DNA of 64,000 bases, from assembly GCF_026151205.1 (NCBI RefSeq), contig NC_087076.1, forward strand, positions 21,818,828 through 21,882,827, written 5' to 3'. The position numbers and the translations under genes were made by a program. The first letter of the stretch is position 1, and each line of letters opens with the position of its first letter. Source of the DNA: Bolinopsis microptera. Taxonomy: Eukaryota; Ctenophora; Tentaculata; Lobata; Bolinopsidae. The notes beneath the pieces are model-generated. The model searched no databases and was not told where the DNA came from. It saw nothing but the letters and a program-made list of their open reading frames with translations. Of this stretch, positions 20,580 to 34,200 are shown in pieces.

Positions 20580-22183
20580 CATAAAAGATGATGTAGAGTT
20601 TTTAATATGACGTAGAATTATAGTTAGATCACAACGACCTATACTATATATGCGCGTTCGAATAGAAAGACTAAGTAAAACAAAATTTTTTTAAGTAAAA
20701 CAAAATTTAAATTTTATTGCCACTACAATGAATAATAATATCATAATAAATATAAGTAGACATCCGATAATAAACTTGTTACATCCAGTACAACCCAAGA
20801 TGTCAGCCGAGAGAAAGCTAGCATGTTCATTGTTGATAGTTTTTCTAACGAGCATACTTAGGCTGTACGGAAATAGCTTTAATGTTTAATTCTACGTCAT
20901 ATTAAAAACATTACATCATTTTTGCTAGATACAAAAATAAATTTTAAAATAAATAACTCTTTTGCTGCTTAGGCGCGGCAGCACGCTGGGTCCACATGTT
21001 ATACAGCGTGTAGCAACACAGCGCTGAAATTGTAAGATGATTGAGATATAACATATAAGCGGTGCGCCGCGCCTAAACCTAAAACCATAAACTTTAAATT
21101 GTAAATATTGTCAAGATATTTAAACGAGTTTTGCGAAATAATATGACATGCTGACTTTGTAGGATATTACAATTATACCCGTGCCAGTTCCAAATGTGAG
21201 TCAGCGCTTAAACCAAAAGCAGTTGGCAAAAGGAGCCAGTTGCCTGCAAGAGCTTTACTAGCACCCGATTTACCACTTTTGGAGCACAAACTCAAACCTA
21301 AAACCGGCCAAGCACAAAAGTATGTTATCGCCACGATTGGGTGGATTGATTCCCAAAATATTTATCAGCACGCGGCACTAATAATATGAAGTTCATTATC
21401 GAATTTTAGATATGCCATGGATCGTTTAACACATTTATAAAAGGTTATTAAAGAATAATTAATGTTTGGTTGTTGGTATAAATCGATATTAATCAATTAT
21501 TTAAAATAGTATTTGTGTTTGTTATTATTAACTATTGAGTTACGTTCGATTTAAATATTAAAACACTACTACAATACATTTCACAAAACAGAACGACGGG
21601 GACACAGAAAGGAGAAGGACAACACATCACACGGACGGAAACTGCTGCTGTTGACGAGTATCTGATTATATTAATTATGGGTCTCTTGTTCATTAAAATA
21701 GGTGTGATCATACTTCTAGAGTATATTGGGCTGACACAGTTGCTGCAAGGTTAACATTGGGGTCCAAAACCGGGAGTGTGATACAACTTATTTTCGCGTT
21801 ACGTAGTAAGAGGTACAAAATATAAAATATAAGATATAGATGACTGCAAGTTTACGGATATAGCGCGGCGCCATTTCATCATTCTGGCGCGGTAAATCAC
21901 GCTGGGTAATGAAATGATAAAGTTATACAATGTTTAAGTTTCGCGCGCTACGTTTACACAATATATTTGTGAGTCCGTCCCACGTTCCAGACGAACACTC
22001 CAGACAAGTATAGACCTGCAAGCTCTTTTTATTTGTTAGTAGATGGTAGAGCATCCTGGGCTATACTGGTTCTAACAAGTTTATTATCGGATGTTTACTT
22101 ATATTTATCATGATATTATTATTCATTGTGATGGCAATAAAATTCAAATTTTGTTTTCCTTAAAATTTTGTTTTCCTTAAGTA
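20580..22183. repeat. Nested foldback / long inverted-repeat element
   Basis: The segment 20672-20804 recurs in reverse complement at about 22048-22183, with the same order of landmarks (AACAAAATTT twice, TTTTATTGCC, AATAATAATATCAT, CATCCGATAATAAACTTGTT). Identity looks about 80-85 percent by eye. A second pair, about 40 bp with TTTTTAATATGACGTAGAAT, lies at 20585-20625 and again inverted at 20885-20925, enclosing the left arm. No transposase is seen in the roughly 1.2 kb between the arms. A foldback-type or non-autonomous DNA transposon is likely; target duplications were not resolved. Confidence 0.65.
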
Positions 22184-22435
22184 TCTGACCAATCGATTAT
22201 TTTAGCATTGTGTTTAGTGTATCAGGCGTCCTCTGGACGGCATATGACTTTATACAATATAATTAGGGAGCGATACTGGAATTATGCTATTTATTTTTTA
22301 TAAAAGATCATAACATCGTTATAAATAAACTTCTGTTTAACAGGAAGAATATTTAATTCATTTTGCTCTGTAGCAAGTTTTAATACTTTCACGATATTAT
22401 ATATTTTGATAATTGAAAGTTTTTGTTATCTTTAA

Positions 22436-22957
22436 ATTGACTATATTATTAAAAGAGTCTTCTCGGCCCAGAAAAAGGGCATTCGCGCTGCAGATAACCA
22501 ATACCACCGCTATTTTTATGACAAAGATCTGAATAGCACACCTTCACACACAAAGGAAATTTTCAATAAACTAGAAGTATTAGCTTTACCGAACGTGATA
22601 GCTAAATGTATATTATGCTTAATGCACAAAGTTTATTCTAACACTGCACCACCAAATATTATAAGAATGTTCACTGTTTCAAACTTAAACGCATCTAGAA
22701 GAGAACCTGAGTTCTTTGCAGTACCATTTAACCGTTTATGTAATTCAGACAAGAGCATTTCTTACATTGGGCCTAAGTTATACAACAAAACAGTCAACAT
22801 TATTAACAAGGACATAAAATACGTTACCGCTTGCCTACAAGACAAATTCCTAAATTCATTCAAGTCTACAGTCAGCAAGCATGTGCTTACTGCACAAGCA
22901 CTTAACCCGGATGACAAGGACTGGAACAACTCAAATTTCGTACTTTTAGAAATGTAA
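22436..22957 (+). mobile_element. LINE reverse-transcriptase C-terminal fragment
   Basis: An open frame of about 170 codons contains RVFSAQKKGIRAADNQYHRY, FFAVPFNRLCNSDKSISYIG and PKLYNKTVN, then a FLNSFKSTVSKHVL helix. The order 'RxxxxxKSIxYxGPKxxN ... FKxxxxxxL' is the C-terminal end of LINE polyproteins in the CR1/L2/Jockey group. No RT catalytic region is present. Confidence 0.65.
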
Positions 22958-23826
22958 ATAATTTGGTACAACATACGTTGATCATAATAACGAGCAACAA
23001 AACTTTAACCTCATAACGAAAAAAGACTATCTTCGAGCATTTTTTACAATGCTATCGATACCGCGCAATTTCACTGTCATTTAAAACTTTTAAAAGATAA
23101 AAATATCACCGCACATTCTTCAGACCCTGTGTCGCTGTTCTAAATTTATGTCAAGAGATAAGAGTTATTTAATATTCTTAATAGTACTATTTAAATTTGC
23201 TAATAGCATAATCATATTTTATACATTATTAATATTTTATACATTGTGTGCATATATTTATATTTGATTGTAATTAAAGATTTTAAGGCGTTAGTGCCGA
23301 GTAATGCCTTCGGGTAGTGCTCCTCAATCAATATAAATATCAAATTAATAAAATATCAAATTAATAAAATAGTCCAATGGAATAAACCTAGCATGCCTTG
23401 GTTGCAGTATCGCTTCACTTATAGGTGCATATAGGCCATAGGGCCTGATGTTATTGCTATGACCAGTTTACTGGTCAACTGGTGTTTAGGTGTCCCTAAT
23501 TTTGTTTACACTCGGTCACTTGTCACGGCATGTAATTGTGTAACAATTTGAAAGCTTATTGATTAAAAAACACTACTATATATAACAAATAATTGTAGAT
23601 CATGAGTACGATGCTGTGGCATTAAAACGTTGAATAATCCCTTTCCTGATAAGAGCCAGTTCCATGTCACAACAAACGGGATCAATACAAAATTTGCCAA
23701 AGAAACATTACGAATATGCGACTAATAAGTAATGTTCCGATCCGGATATTACAAGTTTATCTTCATTATATCTTGAATAAGGTTGGCCATTTATCCATTT
23801 AAGTTTTAACACCACGCTTTTAGAAT
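22958..23826. other. Unassigned AT-rich DNA between LINE remnants
   Basis: No gene seen. It contains short repeated AT-rich words (for example AATATCAAATTAATAAAAT near 23337-23375) and probably further decayed retroelement sequence. Confidence 0.4.
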
Positions 23827-24072
23827 TTAGATAGCTACAAAATGTTCGAGATGAGCTGCAGTTTGAGGGGACCATATGACAGAACAATATTCAAATATGG
23901 ACCTAACTAATGCTAAATAGAACGATCTTTTCTGCCTTTTATCAGTAATGAAATGTAGCCCAAGTCTGGAGTTAGCTTTAGAAACAAGCGCCTTACATTG
24001 TGCTCTCCAATTAAACTCTGGATATATCCATTTAAATAAAACTCTAGATTTATATTTATAGTAAGCTGTCAC
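23827..24072 (-). mobile_element. LINE reverse-transcriptase thumb fragment
   Basis: On the minus strand an 80-codon frame reads FNWRAQCKALVSKANSRLGL, then LALVRSIFEYCSVIWSPQTA and HLE. The pattern 'W..H....KANxRLGLxxR ... LYxxLVRPxLEYxxxVWxP' is typical of the region after the RT palm in Jockey/CR1-like LINEs. It is on the opposite strand to the fragment at 22436-22957. A short relic. Confidence 0.7.
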
Positions 24073-24523
24073 TCTATTAACTAATTATAAATGCCCCACA
24101 TTTCTAGTTATACTCCCTTTAATACAACTACAATCCAATACTGCCATATCTAGACCAGTGTCCATGTAAAACTTTTCTAGGTTGCTGTTTGGTGTTAGCA
24201 ATAGCACACAGCATACGCACTCCTATTCCCCATCAACTTATATCTAAATTAGTTAAAGAGTGACAACCATACTTACTGAGCATTAGGCTTCCCTTAAATA
24301 CCAAGTTTAGTTATTTTTATTATAATTTAACTGCAATAAATGGCAGAACATTTTAATATTTATTTGATTGAATTACTGTTTGAACCATTGAAAACAGTGT
24401 ACTTACAAGTAAAAGTGTTTGTGTAAGAAGTGGTCAAATTCTGAAACATCAGTCCGAATTTTAGTACAAATGAAGTCAGGTGCTTGTGAACACAAGCACA
24501 AGAGAATCTTGTGGTTTCAGGTG

Positions 24524-24865
24524 TTACTTGCTGGTTACTTGTTGGTTACTTGTTGGTTACTTGTTGGTTACTTGTTGGTTACTTGTTGGTTACTTGTTGG
24601 TTACTTGTTGGTTACTTGTTGGTTACTTGTTGGTTACTTGTTGGTTACTTGTTGGTTACTTGTTGGTTACTTGTTGGTTACTTGTTGGTTACTTGTTGGT
24701 TACTTGTTGGTTACTTGTTGGTTACTTGTTGGTTACTTGTTGGTTACTTGTTGGTTACTTGTTGGTTACTTGTTGGTTACTTGTTGGTTACTTGTTGGTT
24801 ACTTGTTGGTTACTTGTTGGTTACTTGTTGGTTACTTGTTGGTTACTTGTTGGTTACTTGTTGCT
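24524..24865. repeat. 11-bp minisatellite, about 31 copies
   Basis: Near-perfect tandem array of TTACTTGTTGG. Because 11 is not a multiple of three and the unit lacks stops, all three plus frames stay open through it (VTCWLLVGYLL-type repeat), so the long frames here are not genes. Confidence 0.97.
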
Positions 24866-26625
24866 GTTTTCGTATATGAACCAACAACCCATAAGGATCT
24901 TCAATTGACAGAGATTCCGGCTGGTGCTTTTAATAATGGCCATATGTGTCACCACCAGACAATCATATAATTTCGTCAGTCAAACATTGTATGGTAAAGA
25001 TCACATGATGTGACCTGTTCACCGTTTTGAAGCACACTGTTTAAAATTGAAAAGGCTTAAAAAAAATAATATGTGTGTTTGTGCGATTTGAATAGTATTC
25101 CTGTAACGATACAAATTATATTTTAAACATACTTTTAAAAGTTGTTTCGAAGACTTGAAATCACACATAATGTCGCTATCCATCAAAGGAAAAAATTGAG
25201 AATTTTCGTGAAAAATCGAAATATACACTAATTTGCAATAATTGATCAGGAAGATGACGATTATATTCTGCATATACACCGACAAATTGTCATTTAATTA
25301 GCATGCTTATTTATTGGGTATTCTGGAGTCATCATGGAAAAACCTGTAAACCTAGCTTAGAATTTAGATCTCTTATAATCAGCAGTACTATTACTCTTAC
25401 TTACTTATTTGCTGTTTTAGCTGCGCTGCAGCAGGGCCATCATCTGAAATGACCACCCTTATGCTTTACTTCGGAAAACCATGGCTACATAGTTACGCTG
25501 TAACCGGCACTTACAGGAAACCGAAGGATCAAGTACTAAGGCCAGCGACGGTTGGTGATTCGTAGATTAGTTATTTGTTAATTAATGATAAGCTGCTACT
25601 CTTATGATGTTGGTAAAACCAGCTGGAAAGCAAAAAACAGTCTTCCTTCGTTTTTTCAAATATCTTATTAGTATATTCAGATGTACTTGATTGAGATATA
25701 ATAAACTGTTGCCCTGAACACTGCTTATGTTACTGCTTTGTTTGATTTAAAGGTTTAAATCAAACAATTGTACGAGAATCTGGTGAAATCAGAAAATAAA
25801 GACATTATCAATACTTGTGGGGGTTGTTACTGGCTTGCCTCAGTATTAGCCTGAGCTTCCATAGAGGAAACAGCATCATTTACCAGTAATGTTCGGAGAA
25901 ACGTGTCTCGTCAGTGGTAATTAGAAAGTAAAAAGGTAATGTAGTCAAGACTGGGCATTAGATAATTTCTAAGTGGCGACACATTTTACTCATGATCTAT
26001 GACAACTACTGTCCCTAAAATTCAATGATATCTCTTAGACGCAATCATACGTAGTCAGTTATTAAATTCAATATAGTGCTTAAAAGTACATTGCAATCGG
26101 AATATCATATTATTCCGTACCTCAAATTAATCCAAACTAGGTAATACGATCTTAAACAAACTCTGCTCCAATGTCAAAGAAGCATAGTAGATGTAAAATG
26201 AATCTCGCTTGTTACACTAATAAGTCACCTAAATCATTAGCCCCTATCTAAGTTAGAAACGTTCCTTATCATTTCTCGAGCTTAACTTTGTAGAATTAAG
26301 GTCACATATTAGTAAGTTAAATACATTATTCAACCTGTTCTTAAACTCCTTAGTCAAAGCAAACTTAAGAGACAAAAATATAGGGGCACATGCAATGGAT
26401 CGTTACTAGATAATGACAATTTGTTAATTTTGTGCGGTCAAGACTGATAAAAAGAGAGTGTCTAAATACATGTTTTATCCAGATTCGTGAAAAATTCAAT
26501 CATATCACTTTTACACAAATTAATGATCATAATTCCAATGTTTCAATAAATGAATTCCTCTGTTTCACGTCATTTGTTTTTCTGTTCAGCTACTGAATTC
26601 GGAACATTTTATAATGTGTAACAAT

Positions 26626-26761
26626 TTTAACAAAAAGAACATCTGTTGATTTTAAACTTGAATGGTGAGGTTTAACGAAATGAACATCTGTTGATTTTAA
26701 ACTTGAATGGTGAGGTTTAACGAAATGAACATCTGTTGATTTTAAACTTGAATGGTGAGGT
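26626..26761. repeat. 45-bp tandem repeat, three copies
   Basis: Three almost identical 45-bp units, each containing GAACATCTGTTGATTTTAAA and ending TTGAATGGTGAGG. Confidence 0.92.
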
Positions 26762-27000
26762 TTAAACTTGAAGTACGTGACGTCTGTTAACCAATCAGCC
26801 TTCAGAAGAAGCCACAAGCCAGTAGCCAAATCGCTGTTACAACAAATATGACTCAACTAATCATTCTCCACCAGCTTTGTAAATTAAGGCTTTTGTACTT
26901 GCAACTTATTGGGTGGTCAATGGTCAACCCGACAGTTCAAACTCGATTACCGAGTGGAAAGTGATCCGATACTATTTCTGAGTCAAAAACTCCTGGATCG

Positions 27001-27023
27001 GGGGGGGGGGGGGGGGGGGGGGG
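27001..27023. repeat. Poly-G tract
   Basis: An uninterrupted run of about 23 G, able to form a G-quadruplex and prone to length error in sequencing. Similar G or C runs occur at 37927-37966, 60586-60604 and 63232-63251. Confidence 0.95.
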
Positions 27024-27744
27024 TCGAAAGTGTGTTACTGCTAGACCCGAGTGCTTAACATTTGTTTTCTCCTTTGTGAACGGAATCAATAGAGTTAAAC
27101 ACATAACTCACTGGTTGTGAGCACGAAGCTGGGTATTTTATACCTTGTAAATTTAACGTACACGGTTTGGAAACACCAAATTTGTAAACTATTAGTGGTT
27201 TTAGGTTATTGAAGTGTGGAAAGTGCGTTAATAGTATTACACTTTGCGGCAAATAGCAGGATTGGTGAGATTCGAAGCGCCACAAACATTTCACAAAGAA
27301 CCAAAAATTTCAATTGACGTCAGGGTTTGCAGGGGATTTTTTGGAAGCCTGTGGCGTTCAAAGACGAGCTCAAGAAAATTGAAAAATAGGTATTCGGGCA
27401 GACTGACTTTTTGATAGCCGTTTTTTAGACCAGATGGACATGTTTACCAGTGCTATATTTGCATCTGTTAGATTCACGCTAGCCATACATCCCCCTCACA
27501 GTGAACCTGTGATTCTGCTCTTACTTGACCGTTTAGGAAAGTAATGTGGACCTCCCACCAACTTAACCTCGTTACCAATATAACCACCAGAGCGTTGACA
27601 AAGCAAACAAACAAGTTTCCTGCACCAGTTTACATCACCTCCATACCCTTAGCAGCTGTTAACTGAGAACTACAGACCCTGTAATGAGGCTCACTAAGGC
27701 ACGTTCTACCGGACTTCCTATCGTGCAATAATAAACAACTCCCC

Positions 27745-27796
27745 CCTCTCTCTCTCTCTCTCCCTCTCTCTCCCTCTCTCTCCCTCTCTCTCTCTC
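27745..27796. repeat. CT-rich microsatellite
   Basis: (CT)n interrupted by CCCTCTCT blocks, about 50 bp. Confidence 0.95.
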
Positions 27797-28034
27797 TGGA
27801 CGTTGTTGGCATCGTGTCGCACAACTCTGTCATGTTACCTTGTTGTTTCTTCAAGCTGTTGCAGCTGTTAGCGTGCTTGCTGCTGCTTGCTTACCAGCGC
27901 TCCAGCCTTATCACAATGGCTTTATAGAGAGATTGTACTCAGTTTATGAGAACTATCAAGTGCTCATTATTCTCCCTCGTACTCGTGTCAGTTTAGCAGT
28001 TTAAATTTATACTTCTACATCATCTACTTTTGTA

Positions 28035-28135
28035 GCGGCTGCTTTTTAGTGTTAGTTAGTTTCGCAGCAAGTATTTTTAGTGTTAGTTAGTTTCGCAGCA
28101 AGTATTTTTAGTGTTCGTTAGTTTCGCAGCAAGTA
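28035..28135. repeat. 31-bp tandem repeat, three copies
   Basis: Three copies of a unit containing TTAGTTTCGCAGCAAGTATT, just 5' of the CELF start exon. Confidence 0.9.
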
Positions 28136-28288
28136 TTATTTCATTCTCGCCGTATTAACGTACAGTTTAACAAAACACTTTGTTCACAGTGTCAATCTTT
28201 TGTAGGCAGAGTATATGTTTTAGAGAACAGCCCACACAGTGGCAGAGACGAACTGCTCTTATAAGAAGACGAAGTTAGAGTATAAAAT

Positions 28289-31200
28289 ATGGCTATCAGC
28301 TCCCCCACAGACAAATCCAGCTTACAGGTTACTACAAATGTAATTTACAATTACTGTAATTTACAATTACTGTAATTTGCATGAGAAGTTGAAAGTATGC
28401 CGAGTACTCTGTACACAACTGTAGGGTTTCCTCATCCCTAATTACTATGCAATGCGTCCTACTTTTGCTAGTAATTGTTTGTCCTGCTGAGATACAGCAG
28501 TTTCACACGCTTTTCGTCAAAAAGTAAGCTTGTAACTGTATACTTGTTATGTTACGTGGTAATGTTACAAAGTAACTACGTGGTGATGTTATAAAGTTGT
28601 AAACTATAATAATACAGGTAATACGGATAAACCCCTCCAAGCAACTCCCCACTAAAGATGCTGATGCCCTCAAGCTCTTCATCGGTCAGATTCCTAAACA
28701 CTTTGACGAGAGTGAGATAAGGCCCATATTTGATAAGTACGGGGAGATATATGAGATTGTTATCTTGAAAGATAGGGCTACGGGCGTGAGTAGAGGTTAG
28801 TAATCTCGTTATCACATATTGTTGCATATCTTATTAACAAAACTCAGTTGAGGAATAATTAAACGGAATAATGCTAGCCCAACTAAGCATGACCAAACGA
28901 AAGTATGCATAGTCCTACTGAACCGAACTTTTCATGAGTGCAAATTAAGCTAGTTAATGAAATCCTCAAAATCTATAGAGCCAGAGGCACTCTGGATAGA
29001 ATCTAAATAATATATTTAGTGGTAAATGTGTCGTTGATTTGTGAAATTTTTGCATGTCGATAGAGAATCCGGAGAAGGGAAAATAAATTAACACATTTAA
29101 AAAAGTTCGGCCGTATTTTTCCGATCCTTAACCTAGCTCGAACCGAAACAGTAAAAAAGGACATAACCTTGAACAGAGCCGAAATCGTCATCGTTCCCTG
29201 AGATGAATCACCATTTCAATCATCTGATCAAAATGAACAATCATCAAACATCATCCTGATCCTGCTCCGTACACATCTTAACACTTTGTCTAACTTACAT
29301 TTCACTTTATCTCCACTCAACATAATTTCACCCAACATTTTATTACTTTTTGACGCACACCACCAGCCACGTACAATTAACACAGTACATTAATTCCAAT
29401 GAGTAGGTTACACTGGCTGCAACAGACTACAGCTATACACCACCGATACTACACGCTCACTCTCCACTCTCCACTCTCCAGCTCTAATATCATTTGTTAC
29501 TGTTTTTCCTTCACCTCTTTACATGTTCTCGTGTGTGTGTGTTGTTCACCTTGATAGGCTTCACTAGTTTCACTTCATTGGAAGCACTTGGTTGGTTAAT
29601 AGAATGAGGGAAGCAGGAAGTGGGGGTAAGAAGTTAAGCTGTTCACAGTTCTGTGTCGGATTAACTTACTATGTTTCTAACACCATGATAATGTGATAAT
29701 TACTTTATAATTATGTGATAATTACTTGTATCTGTGATTATTTAGTTTTGTAAGAGAGTAGAGTTATTGGTGGGTAGAATAATTGGTGGGTGTGTGACTG
29801 TTTAGTGTTTATTGGTAGGTTGACTGTGGGGAGGTGGCATGTTTAATGAGCTAATTTCCTGATTTGCTGATGAGAGTTGATGTGGAAGAGTTGTTGTACT
29901 GTGGTAGTGTACGTGAAGCAGCTTGGACGGGTAATCTGGTTAAAAGTGGAATCCGTCAGATTTGTTCGTGTATTCCTTTCAGTTTGTAGCCAGTGCAGAG
30001 ATAAGTGAATAATATTTGATCCAGCTAAGGCGAGACTAAATCAATGGTCTACAACGGATTTTAGCAGGCCCTTATTTGGAATCTATACTCATTTGAGCCC
30101 GCATTGGTGCAGCGAGTCACCTTAATTGATTCCCAGAACAACCAGTTACATGAATAAATTATCAGAAATTATAATGAACGTCTGGGTGGTATTATGTATA
30201 ACTCTTGACATGAACTCGATTAAGCAGCTATTCTCGTACCAATCACAATGTAAATATATCCTCCCAATTAGAAAGATAATCCACGTTCTCCCTGAATATT
30301 ATAGCCGTTTTACACCTCGAATTAATGTGTATTTTTACATCTCCACATTTGACAAATTTTCACATGCTCGGTGTATCCCGGACACAGAAGGAAACCAGTC
30401 ACGTGATTGTGGCCAAGCTCTCTGATTGGCTGATCTCTAAGTCACGTGATCCTGGTGCTGGTCTCTGATTGGCAGGTTGCCAAGTCCCGTGACCACGCCC
30501 AGGGGAAGGTTGTTTGTTTGTGTAGGGCATGTTTCCGCCGGGTGTATGTTTATGTTAAGAGGAGTAAGATTTAGAAACATGTGTCGTGCACGTACAGCGG
30601 ATCCTCAAGTTTCTTCAATCACACCGGGATTATTTACCATAATAAGAACCATGACTCTAGGCTTTATTTGAACAGGAATATCATTGAGCGTGAACTATGA
30701 ACTTGAAATGAGAGGCTCAAGCTAATGCGATATTGTGAATTGTGAATTTGTCGGGAAATTTTGCAACGGTACATACGTCACCTAACATGCATTCGATATT
30801 CAGCTTGATGGATAGTGTTTATTTTGTAGCACAGGCAAATAAATCACGTTCATACTGACCACTGACCTATCCTAATAACTTGGGAACTTATAAAACCCGC
30901 TCACTCCATTAGCCAAGATAGAAGAACTCGTCGGAAAGAGCGAGATAGAAGTGTAGAATTAAACCCTATACAAATTTGGAACTTTATGGAACTTTATGGA
31001 ACTTATTGTGAACTCAAGGAACAGAAGATCTGGGTGTTCTAAAAAGAAGCTACCCGCTAGTATGGACAGCCGGTCTTTCTTTGCTGGTCTTCTCTGTTGA
31101 GCGGCTGCTAAATTAGAAACATTACAATTACAACATTCTCCCACCATTCTTACAAACTCCTCCAACAAGAATGTGTTATGTGACTTTTCTCTGTGAGCGA

Positions 31201-34200
31201 TAGGCCTAACTCTTCTCATGACCAAATCTTGGTTCTCCCAAGTTTGACATGCCATAAAACCGTACATTGCGCAAGTCTAACATTGTCATGTGGATTTTAT
31301 TATGTAAAGGATGTCATAATGAGAGTTAATGGTAATGTCTGCTTAGTGTTTAGATGTCAGATTGCTTGTCCACAGTTGTTAGCAAAAATTCAAAATGAGA
31401 TTTGATGCTTATTATGTGAACGATTAAAAGACGGCATATCTAGAAGAGTAAGAAGTACGCGGTTTGGCGATGCGGATATTTTAGTTTTTGACCGACTAGA
31501 CTGTGATAAAGGATAAAACAAAGGCCCTACTAAAAGTTATTGTTTAGAAATAATCTTCTTACAAATAAAATATAAAGGTCTCATGTTCAGATCGTTAGTC
31601 CAACGAGAATCATTACCTAAGTTTAAGTTATCAATAATCATGAAGGAGATATCTGCCTCTATCTAAAGTTTCCAGTCTCTATCTAAATACTTGATTTTCA
31701 AGTCTCCGGCCTCTACTTTAAGTTTTCACATTTAGGTCTCCATTCCAAGTTTGCAGTTTCAAACTGTAACGTGTTATACACCATTCCTCCTCCTCCTCGC
31801 GTGTGTACATGCTATGTAAAGTGCAGGCTTGCTTATCCTGACCACTCCAATACACTTTTAACTTTTCGTTTTACACTCCCCTGCTTGACTTCGTGACTCA
31901 CAATTGCAGTGGTGTGGTTGGTGGAGCGTGGACACGTGACCACCTGCTTGATGGTCATTGGTCAGCCTCGTCCCTTGTTTGCTTGTCAACTCCGCTTCAT
32001 TCAAAACAATTGATGCGTTCACTTTTCCTGAGGATGCAGTAATAGTCATAACGGATAACAACTGGAACGGTGTGTGGTTTTAATACAGTAAACTAGTGGG
32101 CTGGAACAGGGAATAGTCGCACAGGCAATAGTCGCATTTAGTCGCATGCTTCACAAGTTGAGATCCACTTTGTGGAATTGTGGTGTGGCGTTATCTTGCT
32201 GCCAGCACAAACTCAGGGGAGAACAGTTTATTTAAACTCAAAGACACGCGTTTCCAATTAATGGCGAGTGTTAATCCCCGTATACATCATTATTTTGGAC
32301 GGAAATTGAGTTTAAGTTATTTGCACTGTTTATACCACCTAGTGGGTACTAGCTGATCACACTGGAGCACTGGATAGCACAGATGAACCTGTCCACCTAT
32401 AAATAAATAAATATCTACCAGTAGGATTAAGAAGTAGGATTAACCAGTAATCACGTGACTCTATTTCTATAAATCACGTGACTCTATTTCTATCTCCCGA
32501 TTGGATGAGTGCTCGTAGTGACCAATTCAGTCAGCTGTACGGAGTAGCGCTACTGGACATGTGAGATAGTCGGAAGTATGCCCTGGCTGTTTACTCTTCC
32601 TGTCACAGATACATCACACCCTGGAAATGCTGGGCTCTCTGGAGCCCCCCATTGGAGGAGATACCCCACGTGACCTAGGATTAGCCGCCCACGTGTGCTG
32701 TCTAACAAATCATGTCCAGATTATCAGTCATTACGTGAGCTCCTGACAATGCGCACTGGGTACCTGCTGCAAGCACTGTAATTAGGGGCCTTCTGAGTGG
32801 TTGGTTACTGCCCACGTGTCAGCTTTACAGAGCCCTGATTGGTTAATTACACCTCACCTGACCAGGGAAAGGCACTTTGATTGGGCGAGGGTGGTGTGAT
32901 TGTCAAGTACTTGGCTGCTAATAGATTATCATTACACGGCCGATCTGGGCGACACACATGTAAATTCCCTAAACACATCCGTTAGCTTGTAGCGGCCCCC
33001 CGGGACCAGATGTCCCAATATAAGGTTCTATATATATAATATAAGGTTCTGTTACAATTAAATAACATTAGCTAGTAGTCACCTGCACTGCGACACTCTC
33101 CTCTCCTGAATAAACACCGCACATTATTTGTGCAAACAGTGGTACCATTAAATATGATGCACCGAAACACCTTGTTTAGGGAATTTAAAAGTATGCAAAT
33201 CTTCTTAAATCTTCGTCGAAATTGTAGAGTCAATGAGCCGACAGCATGCTTACAAAATACATAATAGGAAACTATTTTAAGTTCGCCTTAAATTGCACTC
33301 GCTAATATCTTCGGAAAACCTTCAGAAAGTAGAAAAAATAAATATCACCTTGAAAATGACACGTGAGTACTAATTGGTAATTTGGCTAATTAATTTCCAT
33401 TAAACATGGTTATAAAAGTGTAGATGCAATGTGTCATGAAAACAGTGAAATAAATGTACTCAGAACAACGGAGCTGATGGTTCCCAAAAATAAAAATGTA
33501 CAAATTTCCATGTTGTAAGCCTCCGAGGCAGAAGCTGTTTATAATTCACCCTTTTTAATTCGTGAACGTAATTGCTGAAAATCCACAATTAAAGATAATA
33601 CATTTTTCTTAATCTCACTCCGAGGAAGATTTGAAAAAAACCTTCCATGTTACTCCGTTCTAAATAACATGAGTAAACATTCTCAACTACAAACTTGCCC
33701 AACTCACCCAAGATTAATAATCATGATTATGACTAATATTACTATAATTATGACTAATATTACTATAATTATTCCAATGACATAGTCCCTAGGAGTATTA
33801 AACTGTCAATAATTATGTCTCTTTGCCATATTGATTATTTAGTTCATTACATGAGTATGACACGTTACAACGTGACTTGTATAATTGACCAGTAACATAT
33901 TTACTCGACGCTGATCAGAAAACTCCCCAAATTTGGAAAATTAGATAATAATTATCTTTTATTATTGATAACCACTTAACTAATTCTGATTATTCCAGGA
34001 TGCGCATTTTGCACGTACTGCCGGCGGGAATCTGCCCTCAACGCACAGCGAGATCTCCACGAAAAGAAGATTTTACCAGGCGTAAGTAGCTCAATTAATT
34101 AATAATCAATTGTAAGAAGTTATTATTTTACCAGGCGTAAGTAGCTCAATTAATTAATTATCAATTGTAAGAAGTTCGATTAATTCCGCAAGGCTTTATC

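Larger units (their letters stand above)
24870..28288. other. Region 5' of the CELF gene, no gene recognised
   Basis: No exon I can support. It holds three small tandem arrays (26626-26761, 27745-27796, 28035-28135), a run of about 23 G at 27001-27023 and otherwise mixed AT-rich sequence. The CELF promoter is expected in its right part, but I see no decisive element. Confidence 0.45.
28796..33998. other. CELF intron (RRM1a to RRM1b)
   Basis: 5.2 kb. No other gene recognised. It contains a candidate short first exon (29604-29625), E-box/ATTGG modules at 30400-30472, 31933-31961, 32452-32504 and 32651-32850, and AT-rich DNA elsewhere. A 102-codon minus-strand frame at 31267-30959 resembles nothing I know. 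Confidence 0.5.

Noticed and set aside
24419-24970. Three parallel 120-180 codon frames
   Set aside because: An 11-bp repeat without stops leaves all three frames open; not coding.
30959-31267. 102-codon minus frame
   Set aside because: No similarity recognised, simple repeats at its 3' end, no supporting context.
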